This document shows, piece by piece, positions 1 through 5,010 of a DNA stretch of 5,010 nt. Below the pieces are notes generated by a model, which saw nothing but the letters and a program-made list of their open reading frames with translations, made no database searches and had not been told where the DNA came from. The DNA is from Micrococcales bacterium (GTDB lineage Bacteria > Actinomycetota > Actinomycetes > Actinomycetales > Microbacteriaceae): assembly GCA_947448975.1 (NCBI GenBank), contig CANFPR010000077.1, forward strand, positions 1 to 5,010. The letters run 5' to 3'. The number at the start of each line of letters is the position of its first letter. The first letter of the stretch is position 1. A program made the position numbers and the translations under genes.

Positions 1-447
1 CAGTGGGTAGGCAAGATCGCCGAGCAAACGGCCAACTCCAATCGCGTTGTAGCGGCCCTCGGGGGAGTGCAATCGGCTTTGGTTCTGGTTGATGACATTG
101 CGCAAGCCAGAGTGTTTGCCGATTTCTACGCCACCGAACACCTTGAAATACACACCGTAAACGCGCGTGAAGATGCCGCAGCCATCTCAAATGCCGGCGC
201 GATATTTTTGGGTTCAAACTCTCCGGTAAGCCTCGGCGACTACATCGCCGGATCAAATCACGTGCTTCCAACCGGGCAACAAGCCAAATTTGGCGCTGGT
301 TTAGGCGTTCACACCTTCTTGAGAGCCCAGCAAATCATCGATTACGACAGGGATGCCCTGGCTCAAGTGGCCGAATTGGCACAGGTTTTTGCTAACTCCG
401 AGGGTTTGCCCGCGCACGGTGAGGCCATTTCGGCCCGATTCAGCTAA
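1..447 (+). CDS. hisD: Histidinol dehydrogenase, C-terminal part (5' end outside window)
   Basis: HisD is a cytoplasmic zinc enzyme that performs the last two steps of histidine synthesis, oxidising L-histidinol to L-histidine with two NAD+. The reading frame is open from base 1 and ends at TAA 445-447, giving 148 residues, about one third of the usual ~430. Visible family signatures are ATEHLEI (fragment residues 44-50), AGAIFLGSNSPVSLGDY (65-81), AGSNHVLPT (83-91) and GLPAHGEAI at the end. By E. coli numbering, Glu and His in EHLE are the catalytic pair E326/H327 (His codon 139-141). Asp of GDY (238-240) and His of AHGEA (415-417) are zinc ligands D360 and H419. All four are present, so this end looks functional. 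The upstream zinc ligands (Gln, His) lie outside the window. No other his gene follows, so hisD ends its unit here, yet I see no convincing terminator after it. Identification is secure from motifs. Confidence 0.96.
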   Translation, partial: QWVGKIAEQTANSNRVVAALGGVQSALVLVDDIAQARVFADFYATEHLEIHTVNAREDAAAISNAGAIFLGSNSPVSLGDYIAGSNHVLPTGQQAKFGAGLGVHTFLRAQQIIDYDRDALAQVAELAQVFANSEGLPAHGEAISARFS

Positions 448-547
448 ATCTTTGCCGAGTTGTAATCATTTTCTTTAGTGAATTAGCCGCCAAAATGGCT
501 CAAATTTCGCCTGTTTCCGCATAAAACCTAGCGACACGCCGTAACTC
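448..547. other. hisD-nrdR intergenic region, proximal part, no clear feature
   Basis: This is the A+T-richer first 100 bases of the 234-bp gap after hisD. The only fold I see is a weak one: either AGCC 485-488 with GGCT 497-500, or GCCA 489-492 with TGGC 496-499 around AAA. Neither has a following T-run, so I do not call a terminator. A minus-strand open frame crossing 475-663 starts with TTG, resembles nothing I know and covers the NrdR and DnaA sites, so I treat it as chance. Confidence 0.5.
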
Positions 548-562
548 AAATCAATTTGATTT
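548..562. repeat. Perfect 6-bp inverted repeat upstream of nrdR promoter region
   Basis: AAATCA (548-553) and TGATTT (557-562) are perfect inverted arms around ATT. The element is A+T-rich and lies about 20 bp upstream of a TATAGT -10-like hexamer. It is too short and too A+T-rich to act as a terminator stem. It could be an operator half-site pair, an UP-like promoter element, or chance. I do not recognise a specific regulator. Confidence 0.35.
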
Positions 563-575
563 AGGCCCACCCACA

Positions 576-591
576 CCACAAGATATAGTGA
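576..591 (+). promoter_or_regulatory. NrdR box 1 (upstream repressor site)
   Basis: The core CAAGATATAG (579-588) matches the published NrdR-box core CwAtATaTwG at 9 of 10 positions, the exception being G for t at 582. The flanks (CCA before, TGA after) match partly. The site lies 91 bp before nrdR and starts 31 bp before a second similar site, which is the usual tandem geometry for cooperative NrdR binding. The factor is encoded immediately downstream, so autoregulation is the likely role. The core also contains TATAGT, a good -10 candidate. Confidence 0.82.
584..589 (+). promoter_or_regulatory. Candidate -10 element of the nrdR-nrdJ promoter
   Basis: TATAGT matches TATAAT at 5 of 6 positions and lies inside NrdR box 1, so bound NrdR would block RNA polymerase. 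The -35 is poor: TTAGGC (561-566) has the right 17-bp spacer but only two matches, and TTGATT (556-561) has four matches but a 22-bp spacer. Transcription would begin near 595-597 and leave a leader of about 85 nt. A later promoter using TAACTT (644-649) cannot be excluded. Confidence 0.45.
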
Positions 592-605
592 CCGAGAAGC
601 GAAAA

Positions 606-614
606 GTGTCCACA
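606..614 (+). promoter_or_regulatory. DnaA-box-like site overlapping NrdR box 2
   Basis: GTGTCCACA differs at one position from TTGTCCACA, the form preferred in high-G+C actinobacteria, and at two from the E. coli consensus TTATCCACA. The invariant CCACA core is intact. It shares eight bases with NrdR box 2, so the two proteins might compete. Its meaning rests on the perfect DnaA box 24 bp downstream; on its own it would be weak evidence. Confidence 0.4.
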
Positions 615-622
615 TATTGTGC
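607..622 (+). promoter_or_regulatory. NrdR box 2 (downstream repressor site)
   Basis: The core CCACATATTG (610-619) matches CwAtATaTwG at 8 of 10 positions, and the following TG (620-621) also fits. It contains a small palindrome, CACA (611-614) with TGTG (618-621). Its start is exactly 31 bp from that of box 1, with 15 bp between the sites, about three helical turns, so both would face the same side of the DNA. That spacing, seen at known nrd promoters, is the strongest reason to accept this less perfect copy. Confidence 0.75.
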
Positions 623-637
623 TTACCTGTGGAATTC

Positions 638-646
638 TGTGGATAA
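638..646 (-). promoter_or_regulatory. Perfect consensus DnaA box
   Basis: The + strand reads TGTGGATAA, so the - strand is TTATCCACA, an exact match to the strong DnaA-box consensus. With uniform base composition an exact 9-mer on either strand would be expected about 0.002 times in the 234-bp gap, though that calculation is made after seeing the site. It lies 36 bp before the nrdR start codon. A second TGTGGA core at 628-633 is 10 bp upstream in the same orientation. No dnaA, dnaN or AT-rich unwinding region is nearby, so a regulatory site is likelier than an origin. Confidence 0.6.
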
Positions 647-664
647 CTTTCGCTAACTATCAAT

Positions 665-671
665 GAGGAGG
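665..671 (+). promoter_or_regulatory. Ribosome binding site of nrdR
   Basis: GAGGAGG contains GGAGG, a strong Shine-Dalgarno match, and ends 10 nt before ATG 682-684. This supports the ATG start, which also places the zinc-ribbon CPFC motif at residues 3-6 as usual in the family. Confidence 0.85.
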
Positions 672-681
672 CTGATCAAGG

Positions 682-1185
682 ATGCACTGTCCATTCTGTC
701 GTCACGCCGATTCACGAGTCATTGACTCGAGAACCTCAGAAGATGGCGTTTCGATTCGCCGCAGACGAGAGTGCCCTGAGTGCCTAAAGCGCTTCAGCAC
801 AACCGAAACCGCAAGCCTCACGGTAGTGAAGCGAAGCGGGGTAATCGAGCCATTTAGCCGACACAAAATCGTGAATGGTGTTCGTAAGGCCTGTCAGGGT
901 CGCCCGGTCGGGGAATCCGACTTGGCTCTGCTCGCTCAAACGGTTGAAGAAACCGTGCGAACCACCGGATCGTCACAGATTGAGGCAAACGAGATTGGCC
1001 TAGCCATTCTTCAGCCGCTACGAAAACTAGACGAAGTTGCCTTTATGCGCTTCGCGAGTGTCTACCAGGGTTGGGAGACTCTCGACGACTTCGAAGCAGC
1101 AATCAATGTTTTGCGTTCAACTCGAGATGCCACAAGCGAGCTCGATCTGAACGAATCAGAAAAAGAGAGACTTTCTCAGCGTTGA
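682..1185 (+). CDS. nrdR: Transcriptional repressor NrdR, ATP-cone regulator of ribonucleotide reductase genes
   Basis: NrdR is a cytoplasmic DNA-binding protein that represses ribonucleotide reductase operons when dATP is plentiful, by changing its oligomeric state with ATP/dATP. The 167-residue product is slightly longer than the usual ~150-160. An N-terminal zinc ribbon shows C3-P-F-C6 and C31-P-E-C34, with the basic stretch RRRRECPEC (26-34) typical of the DNA-binding face. An ATP-cone follows at about 46-136, with [16 protein letters not shown] (48-63; K50, R51 and K62 are expected nucleotide contacts) and [14 protein letters not shown] (119-132). The last 30 residues are a charged tail. 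nrdJ starts 38 nt downstream on the same strand, an arrangement known from Streptomyces nrdRJ, and two NrdR-box-like sites precede the gene, implying autorepression. All key residues are present. Family assignment is certain; the exact target set elsewhere in the genome is not visible. Confidence 0.98.
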   Translation: MHCPFCRHADSRVIDSRTSEDGVSIRRRRECPECLKRFSTTETASLTVVKRSGVIEPFSRHKIVNGVRKACQGRPVGESDLALLAQTVEETVRTTGSSQIEANEIGLAILQPLRKLDEVAFMRFASVYQGWETLDDFEAAINVLRSTRDATSELDLNESEKERLSQR

Positions 1186-1210
1186 GCTGAGTAGGCGTGA
1201 AACCGAAATA

Positions 1211-1216
1211 GAAAGG
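1211..1216 (+). promoter_or_regulatory. Ribosome binding site of nrdJ
   Basis: GAAAGG lies 7 nt before the GTG start at 1224 and is a moderate Shine-Dalgarno match. It decides the start, since no ATG with a comparable site exists before the conserved region begins at about residue 18. There is no promoter or terminator in the 38-nt gap, consistent with cotranscription with nrdR. Confidence 0.65.
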
Positions 1217-1223
1217 CAATAGA

Positions 1224-4070
1224 GTGACCGACACATCGGCATTTACCGGCAACACCGCCGGAACCGGCGCTGGCATCACCATCGACCGCATCTACACCAC
1301 CGAAGGTGTACACCCATACGACCAGGTCAACTGGGAGTACCGCGACGTGGTGCAGACCAACTGGAAAAACGGCGAAGTTATCTTCGAGCAGCGTGGCGTA
1401 GAGTTTCCAGACTTCTGGAGCATCAACGCCTCGACCATCGTCACCACGAAGTACTTCCGCGGTGCCCTCGGAACCTCAGAGCGTGAGTTCAGCCTCCGCC
1501 AGCTGATCGACCGGGTTGCCCTCACCTACACCCAGGCCGGCCGCGACCACGGCTACTTCGCCAGCGAACAAGACGCCACCGTATTCGAGCACGAGCTCAC
1601 CTACATGCTCTTGAACCAGATCTTTGCGTTCAACTCGCCGGTATGGTTCAACGTTGGAACCAAGAGCCCACAGCAGGTTTCGGCCTGTTTCATCCTGTCT
1701 GTTGACGACTCGATGGACTCGATTCTCAACTGGTACCGCGAAGAAGGACTCATCTTCAAGGGCGGTTCGGGTGCAGGTCTAAACCTTTCTCGCATTCGCT
1801 CGTCAAAAGAACTGCTCAAGAACAGCGGTGGCTCGGCTTCGGGTCCTGTTTCGTTCATGCGCGGTGCAGACGCTTCGGCAGGAACCATCAAGTCTGGTGG
1901 CGCTACTCGCCGCGCAGCAAAGATGGTTGTGCTCGACGTTGACCACCCAGACATCGAAGAGTTCATCGAGACCAAGGCAAGCGAAGAGAAGAAGATCCGC
2001 GTTCTTCGCGACGCAGGCTTCGACATGGAGCTCGGTGGCAAAGACATCAACTCCGTGCAGTACCAGAACGCCAACAACTCGGTTCGCGTGAACGCAGAGT
2101 TCATGACCGCGGTCGAAAACGGCGGCAAGTTCGGTCTTCGTGCCCGCACCACCGGTGAGGTCATCGAAGAAGTTGACGCTCGCGAACTTTTCGACAAGAT
2201 CGCAATGGCAGCTTGGGAATGCGCCGACCCAGGCATTCAGTACGACGACATCATCAACGACTGGCACACTTCGCCAGAGTCTGGTCGCATCACCGGTTCG
2301 AACCCATGTTCCGAGTACATGCACCTAGACAACTCGTCGTGTAACCTCGCCTCGCTAAACCTTCTGAAGTTCCTCAACCCAGACGGTTCTTTCGACAGCG
2401 ACAAGTTCGTCAAGACATCCGAGTTGATCATCACCGCGATGGACATCTCGATCTCGTTTGCCGACTTCCCAACCCCAGCCATCGGTGAGACCACCCGTAA
2501 CTTCCGCCAGCTCGGCATTGGTTACGCAAACCTAGGTGCTCTTCTAATGGCTATCGGTGTGCCTTACGACAGCAAGGAAGGCTTCGCTCTAGCAGCGGCC
2601 ATCACCTCGCTGATGTCGGCAGCAACCTACCGTCGCTCGGCAGAACTTGCCGGTGTCGTTGGCACCTACGCTGGTTACCCAAAGAACAAGGCCGGACACG
2701 ACCGCGTTATGGGCAAGCACGAGGCTGCAAACTCTGTTCTTACCCCGGTAATGGACATCGATGCAGGCGTTCACGCCGCCGCCACCGAACAGTGGGCATT
2801 GAACACCGCTATCGGTGCGCAGAACGGCTGGAGAAACTCGCAGATTTCGCTGCTAGCCCCAACCGGAACCATCGGCTTCATGATGGACTGTGACACCACT
2901 GGTATCGAGCCTGACTTCTCGCTTGTGAAGTACAAGAAGCTCTCAACCGGTGGCTCGATGCAGATCGTGAACCAGACCATTCCGTTCGCACTGCACCGAC
3001 TCGGTTACTCGCAGGAGACCATCGAGGCCATCGTTGACCACATCAGCCAGCACGGCCACGTGGTAGACGCTCCAGGCCTAAAGACCGAGCACTACGCAAT
3101 CTTCGACACCGCCGTTGGTATTCGTGCCATCGAGCCGATGGGTCACGTTCGCATGATGGCTGCTGTACAGCCGTTCTTGTCGGGCGCTATCTCGAAGACC
3201 GTGAACATGCCGGAGACCGCAACCAAGGAAGAGATCGCAGACGTCTACTTCCAGGGTTGGAAGATGGGCCTCAAGGCACTCGCTATCTACCGCGACAACT
3301 GCAAGGTTGGCCAGCCACTTAGCGATGCAAAGGCAAAGACCGAAGAGAAGGCCGCTCCGGCCGCTGCAGTAATCAGCGACCTAGCTCACCCTGTGCGCAA
3401 GCGTCTTCCAAAGTCTCGTCCGTCGTCGACCACTTCGTTCACCGTTGGTGGAGCAGAGGGTTACATGACTGCCTCGTCTTACCCAGACGGCGGCCTCGGC
3501 GAGGTATTCCTAAAGCTCGGTAAGCAGGGTTCGACCCTCGCCGGTGTAATGGATGCCTTCTCGATCTCGGTATCAATCGGCCTACAGTACGGTGTTCCGC
3601 TGGAGACCTTCGTAAAGAAGTTCACCAACGTCAACTTCGAACCAGCCGGTCTAACCGACGATGCAGACATCCGTATGGCGAAGTCGCTAATGGACTACAT
3701 CTTCCGTCGTCTTGCACTCGACTACCTGCCTTACGAAACCCGCACCGCGCTCGGCATCAACAGCGCCAGCGAGCGTTCGGCAGCGCTAGACGCAGCCGGT
3801 GGTTACCCACCTGTTGTTGAAGCAATCGCTCCAGCGGTTGTTGCAGCGGTAGAAGAGGTAGAGGCAATCGTTGAGGTTTCGGCTCAGACGATCACCATCG
3901 AAGAGAAGCCGGCACCAGCTCGCGAGGTTCACTCCTCTGCCGAACTGTTTGACCTGCTGCAGGGCAAAGAATCCGATGCCCCGCTCTGCTTCAACTGTGG
4001 AATCAAGATGCGACCATCTGGTTCGTGCCACGTCTGCGAAGGCTGTGGATCAACCAGCGGTTGCAGCTAA
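1224..4070 (+). CDS. nrdJ: Vitamin B12-dependent (class II) ribonucleoside-diphosphate reductase
   Basis: NrdJ reduces ribonucleotides to deoxyribonucleotides using adenosylcobalamin to make a thiyl radical; it needs no oxygen and no second subunit. The 948 residues fit actinobacterial NrdJ. By alignment with T. maritima NrdJ, NPCSE (360-364) holds radical Cys362 with Asn360 and Glu364. Cys155 (VSACFI) and Cys373 (SSCNLASLNL) are the substrate-reducing pair. LLAPTGTIGF (543-552) and TGIEPDFSLVKYKKL (559-573) are further class II signatures. A TSCPD-type domain spans about 735-835. The protein ends in a cysteine cluster (C922, C925, C935, C938, C941, C947), a zinc-ribbon and redox tail that reloads the active site. 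No ATP-cone is visible at the N-terminus. Linkers at about 697-722 and 853-912 are rich in Ala, Val and Glu. Consistent use of C-ending and other preferred codons suggests high expression. A terminator follows 18 nt after the stop. All catalytic residues are present. Confidence 0.98.
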   Translation: MTDTSAFTGNTAGTGAGITIDRIYTTEGVHPYDQVNWEYRDVVQTNWKNGEVIFEQRGVEFPDFWSINASTIVTTKYFRGALGTSEREFSLRQLIDRVALTYTQAGRDHGYFASEQDATVFEHELTYMLLNQIFAFNSPVWFNVGTKSPQQVSACFILSVDDSMDSILNWYREEGLIFKGGSGAGLNLSRIRSSKELLKNSGGSASGPVSFMRGADASAGTIKSGGATRRAAKMVVLDVDHPDIEEFIETKASEEKKIRVLRDAGFDMELGGKDINSVQYQNANNSVRVNAEFMTAVENGGKFGLRARTTGEVIEEVDARELFDKIAMAAWECADPGIQYDDIINDWHTSPESGRITGSNPCSEYMHLDNSSCNLASLNLLKFLNPDGSFDSDKFVKTSELIITAMDISISFADFPTPAIGETTRNFRQLGIGYANLGALLMAIGVPYDSKEGFALAAAITSLMSAATYRRSAELAGVVGTYAGYPKNKAGHDRVMGKHEAANSVLTPVMDIDAGVHAAATEQWALNTAIGAQNGWRNSQISLLAPTGTIGFMMDCDTTGIEPDFSLVKYKKLSTGGSMQIVNQTIPFALHRLGYSQETIEAIVDHISQHGHVVDAPGLKTEHYAIFDTAVGIRAIEPMGHVRMMAAVQPFLSGAISKTVNMPETATKEEIADVYFQGWKMGLKALAIYRDNCKVGQPLSDAKAKTEEKAAPAAAVISDLAHPVRKRLPKSRPSSTTSFTVGGAEGYMTASSYPDGGLGEVFLKLGKQGSTLAGVMDAFSISVSIGLQYGVPLETFVKKFTNVNFEPAGLTDDADIRMAKSLMDYIFRRLALDYLPYETRTALGINSASERSAALDAAGGYPPVVEAIAPAVVAAVEEVEAIVEVSAQTITIEEKPAPAREVHSSAELFDLLQGKESDAPLCFNCGIKMRPSGSCHVCEGCGSTSGCS

Positions 4071-4088
4071 ACCTGCAAATCACGCGAA

Positions 4089-4114
4089 GGGGTCGACTTT
4101 TGTCGGCCCCTTTT
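4089..4114 (+). terminator. Intrinsic terminator of the nrdR-nrdJ operon
   Basis: GGGGTCGAC (4089-4097) pairs with GTCGGCCCC (4102-4110) around a TTTT loop, a 9-bp stem with one G-T wobble, followed by TTTT (4111-4114). Two further A-T pairs (4087-4088 with 4111-4112) can extend it. It starts 18 nt after the nrdJ stop and is the clearest transcription end in the window. It isolates pyrD, whose start codon is only 25 nt further on. Confidence 0.9.
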
Positions 4115-4120
4115 CGCATG

Positions 4121-4127
4121 AGGAAGG
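4121..4127 (+). promoter_or_regulatory. Possible ribosome binding site of pyrD (long spacing)
   Basis: AGGAAGG is a good Shine-Dalgarno sequence but ends 12 nt before GTG 4140, longer than usual. A second purine run, AGGGG (4134-4138), is too close to the start. The site would only work if transcription starts upstream, within or before the terminator hairpin. It competes with the leaderless reading based on TAACCT 4128-4133. Confidence 0.4.
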
Positions 4128-4133
4128 TAACCT
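4128..4133 (+). promoter_or_regulatory. Candidate -10 element for a leaderless pyrD transcript
   Basis: TAACCT fits the actinobacterial TAnnnT -10 pattern and ends 6 bp before GTG 4140. Transcription would then begin at or next to the first base of the start codon, as in the leaderless mRNAs common in actinobacteria. I find no convincing -35 at 16-18 bp, where the terminator arm CGGCCCC lies. This is inference from spacing only. Confidence 0.35.
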
Positions 4134-4139
4134 AGGGGA

Positions 4140-5010
4140 GTGCTCTACAACTTCATTTTCAAAGTCTTCTTTGCCAAACTCGACCCCGAATTTGCTCACC
4201 ACCTGGTGGCCACGGGGATGCGCGTCGCTGCGGCTCTGCGACTGACTCGAGTTGGCGCGCTGAAGCCTTCGAGCACTAAATCGGTGCAGGCCATGGGGCT
4301 TACCTTTCGCGGAGCCTTCGGTGTGGCTGCCGGATTCGACAAGCACGCAATTCTGGTTCGAGCCCTGGGCGATCTGGGTTTCTCACACGTTGAGATCGGT
4401 ACGGTCACCGCCAAACCGCAGCCAGGAAACCCAAAACCACGACTGTTTCGTCTGGTCGCCGATCGCGCGCTAATCAACCGCATGGGCTTTAACAATGAAG
4501 GCGCCGATGCGATTGCCGTGCGGCTAGAACGCTTGCGCCAAAAGTACGGTGCCAAACTGCCGGTTATCGGTGTCAACATCGGCAAGAGCAAGGTAACCGA
4601 AGTCGAAAATGCCGTCGAAGACTATCGATACAGTGCCAAGAAGCTTGCTAAGTTCGCCGATTACCTGGCCGTAAACGTTTCTTCGCCAAACACCCCAGGC
4701 CTACGTTCCCTTCAAGATGTCGACGCTCTGAGACCCATTCTGGTTGCTGTGATCGAAGAGTCACAGGGCAAGCCGGTGCTGGTAAAAATAGCGCCAGACC
4801 TGGCCGACGAAGACATTTTGGCCGTGGCTGCGCTCTCAAACGAGCTTCAGCTGGCAGGCGTTATTGCCACCAACACCACAATCGCGAGAACGGGTCTTAG
4901 GGCGACTGAGCCAGAGGTAGTTGCAATTGGTGCCGGCGGGCTCTCTGGTGCCCCGCTGAAGGCTCGTTCGATCGAGGTTTTGAAACTACTCAAGGCAAAC
5001 CTCGCCGACG
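4140..5010 (+). CDS. pyrD: Dihydroorotate dehydrogenase (quinone), class 2, 3' end outside window
   Basis: This FMN enzyme oxidises dihydroorotate to orotate in pyrimidine synthesis, passing electrons to membrane quinones. The 290 complete codons cover most of a ~340-350-residue protein. The amphipathic start MLYNFIFKVFFAKLDPE (1-17), followed by HHLVA, is the membrane-associating N-terminus of class 2. Motifs in order are AAGFDKH (63-69), EIGTVT (85-90), NRMGFNN (113-119), VNIGKSK (145-151), NVSSPNTPGLR (179-189; Ser182 is the class 2 catalytic base, with N179 and N184 as substrate contacts), VKIAPD (215-220; Lys216 likely contacts FMN), TNTT (244-247) and GGLSGAPLK (266-274). GTG is the only possible start that keeps the conserved N-terminus, because TAA 4128-4130 is in frame just upstream. 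Roughly 50-60 C-terminal residues are missing because the window ends. Its separation from nrdJ by a terminator suggests independent transcription. Confidence 0.97.
   Translation, partial: MLYNFIFKVFFAKLDPEFAHHLVATGMRVAAALRLTRVGALKPSSTKSVQAMGLTFRGAFGVAAGFDKHAILVRALGDLGFSHVEIGTVTAKPQPGNPKPRLFRLVADRALINRMGFNNEGADAIAVRLERLRQKYGAKLPVIGVNIGKSKVTEVENAVEDYRYSAKKLAKFADYLAVNVSSPNTPGLRSLQDVDALRPILVAVIEESQGKPVLVKIAPDLADEDILAVAALSNELQLAGVIATNTTIARTGLRATEPEVVAIGAGGLSGAPLKARSIEVLKLLKANLAD

Noticed and set aside
485..500. Possible hisD terminator hairpin
   Set aside because: The stem is at most 4 bp in either pairing and no T-run follows, far weaker than the terminator after nrdJ.
606..646. Chromosomal replication origin based on the DnaA boxes
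   Set aside because: Only one perfect box and one near-match are present. There is no dnaA or dnaN next to it and no AT-rich unwinding element, so a regulatory role fits better.
475..663. Minus-strand open frame of 62 codons covering most of the gap before nrdR
   Set aside because: It begins with TTG, has no recognisable domain, and spans the NrdR and DnaA sites. Its cysteine-poor, Trp-rich product resembles nothing I know.
1601..2324. Long minus-strand open frames (211 and 173 codons) opposite nrdJ
   Set aside because: They are antisense to a fully conserved NrdJ reading frame. Their Ser/Arg/Pro-rich or Val/Asp-rich content is what strong codon bias on the + strand produces in shadow frames.
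4044..4052. TGTGGATCA, one base from a DnaA box
   Set aside because: It encodes the conserved CGS of the NrdJ C-terminal cysteine motif, so protein conservation explains it.
3871..4245. Plus-strand open frame overlapping the nrdJ end, terminator and pyrD start
   Set aside because: It is out of frame with both genes, crosses the terminator, and its product is basic and unlike any family I recognise.
4196..4591. Minus-strand open frame of 131 codons opposite pyrD
   Set aside because: It is a shadow of the conserved PyrD frame, rich in Arg, Ser and Pro, with no family resemblance.

Overview
The window is a compact, gene-dense piece of an actinobacterial chromosome. It holds four genes, all on the + strand: the 3' third of hisD (histidinol dehydrogenase), complete nrdR (the ATP-cone repressor of ribonucleotide reductase genes), complete nrdJ (B12-dependent class II ribonucleotide reductase), and a 3'-truncated pyrD (class 2 dihydroorotate dehydrogenase). 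An nrdR-nrdJ pair, two GTG starts and moderate-to-high G+C with many C- or G-ending codons point to Actinobacteria. The composition looks lower in G+C than Streptomyces, so a small-genome Microbacteriaceae-like lineage (for example the freshwater Rhodoluna/Aquiluna type) is plausible. That placement is inference; I could not search a database.

Layout: 1-447 hisD C-terminus; 448-681 a 234-bp regulatory region; 682-1185 nrdR; 1186-1223 a 38-nt gap carrying the nrdJ Shine-Dalgarno; 1224-4070 nrdJ; 4071-4139 a 69-bp gap with a strong intrinsic terminator and a possible pyrD promoter; 4140-5010 pyrD, running off the window.

nrdR and nrdJ appear to form one transcription unit ended by the terminator at 4089-4114. 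NrdJ makes deoxyribonucleotides, and NrdR senses ATP/dATP and represses nrd genes. The region before nrdR carries two NrdR-box-like sites exactly 31 bp apart, the classic tandem arrangement, so the operon is probably autoregulated. Just downstream lies a perfect DnaA box (TTATCCACA on the - strand). A near-match to the actinobacterial DnaA box overlaps the second NrdR box. This suggests, without proving, a direct link between replication initiation and dNTP supply.

I see no mobile element, CRISPR array, RNA gene, phage gene or unknown multi-gene system. The genes are ordinary housekeeping genes. The most interesting content is the 234-bp control region before nrdR and the tightly packed nrdJ/pyrD junction.
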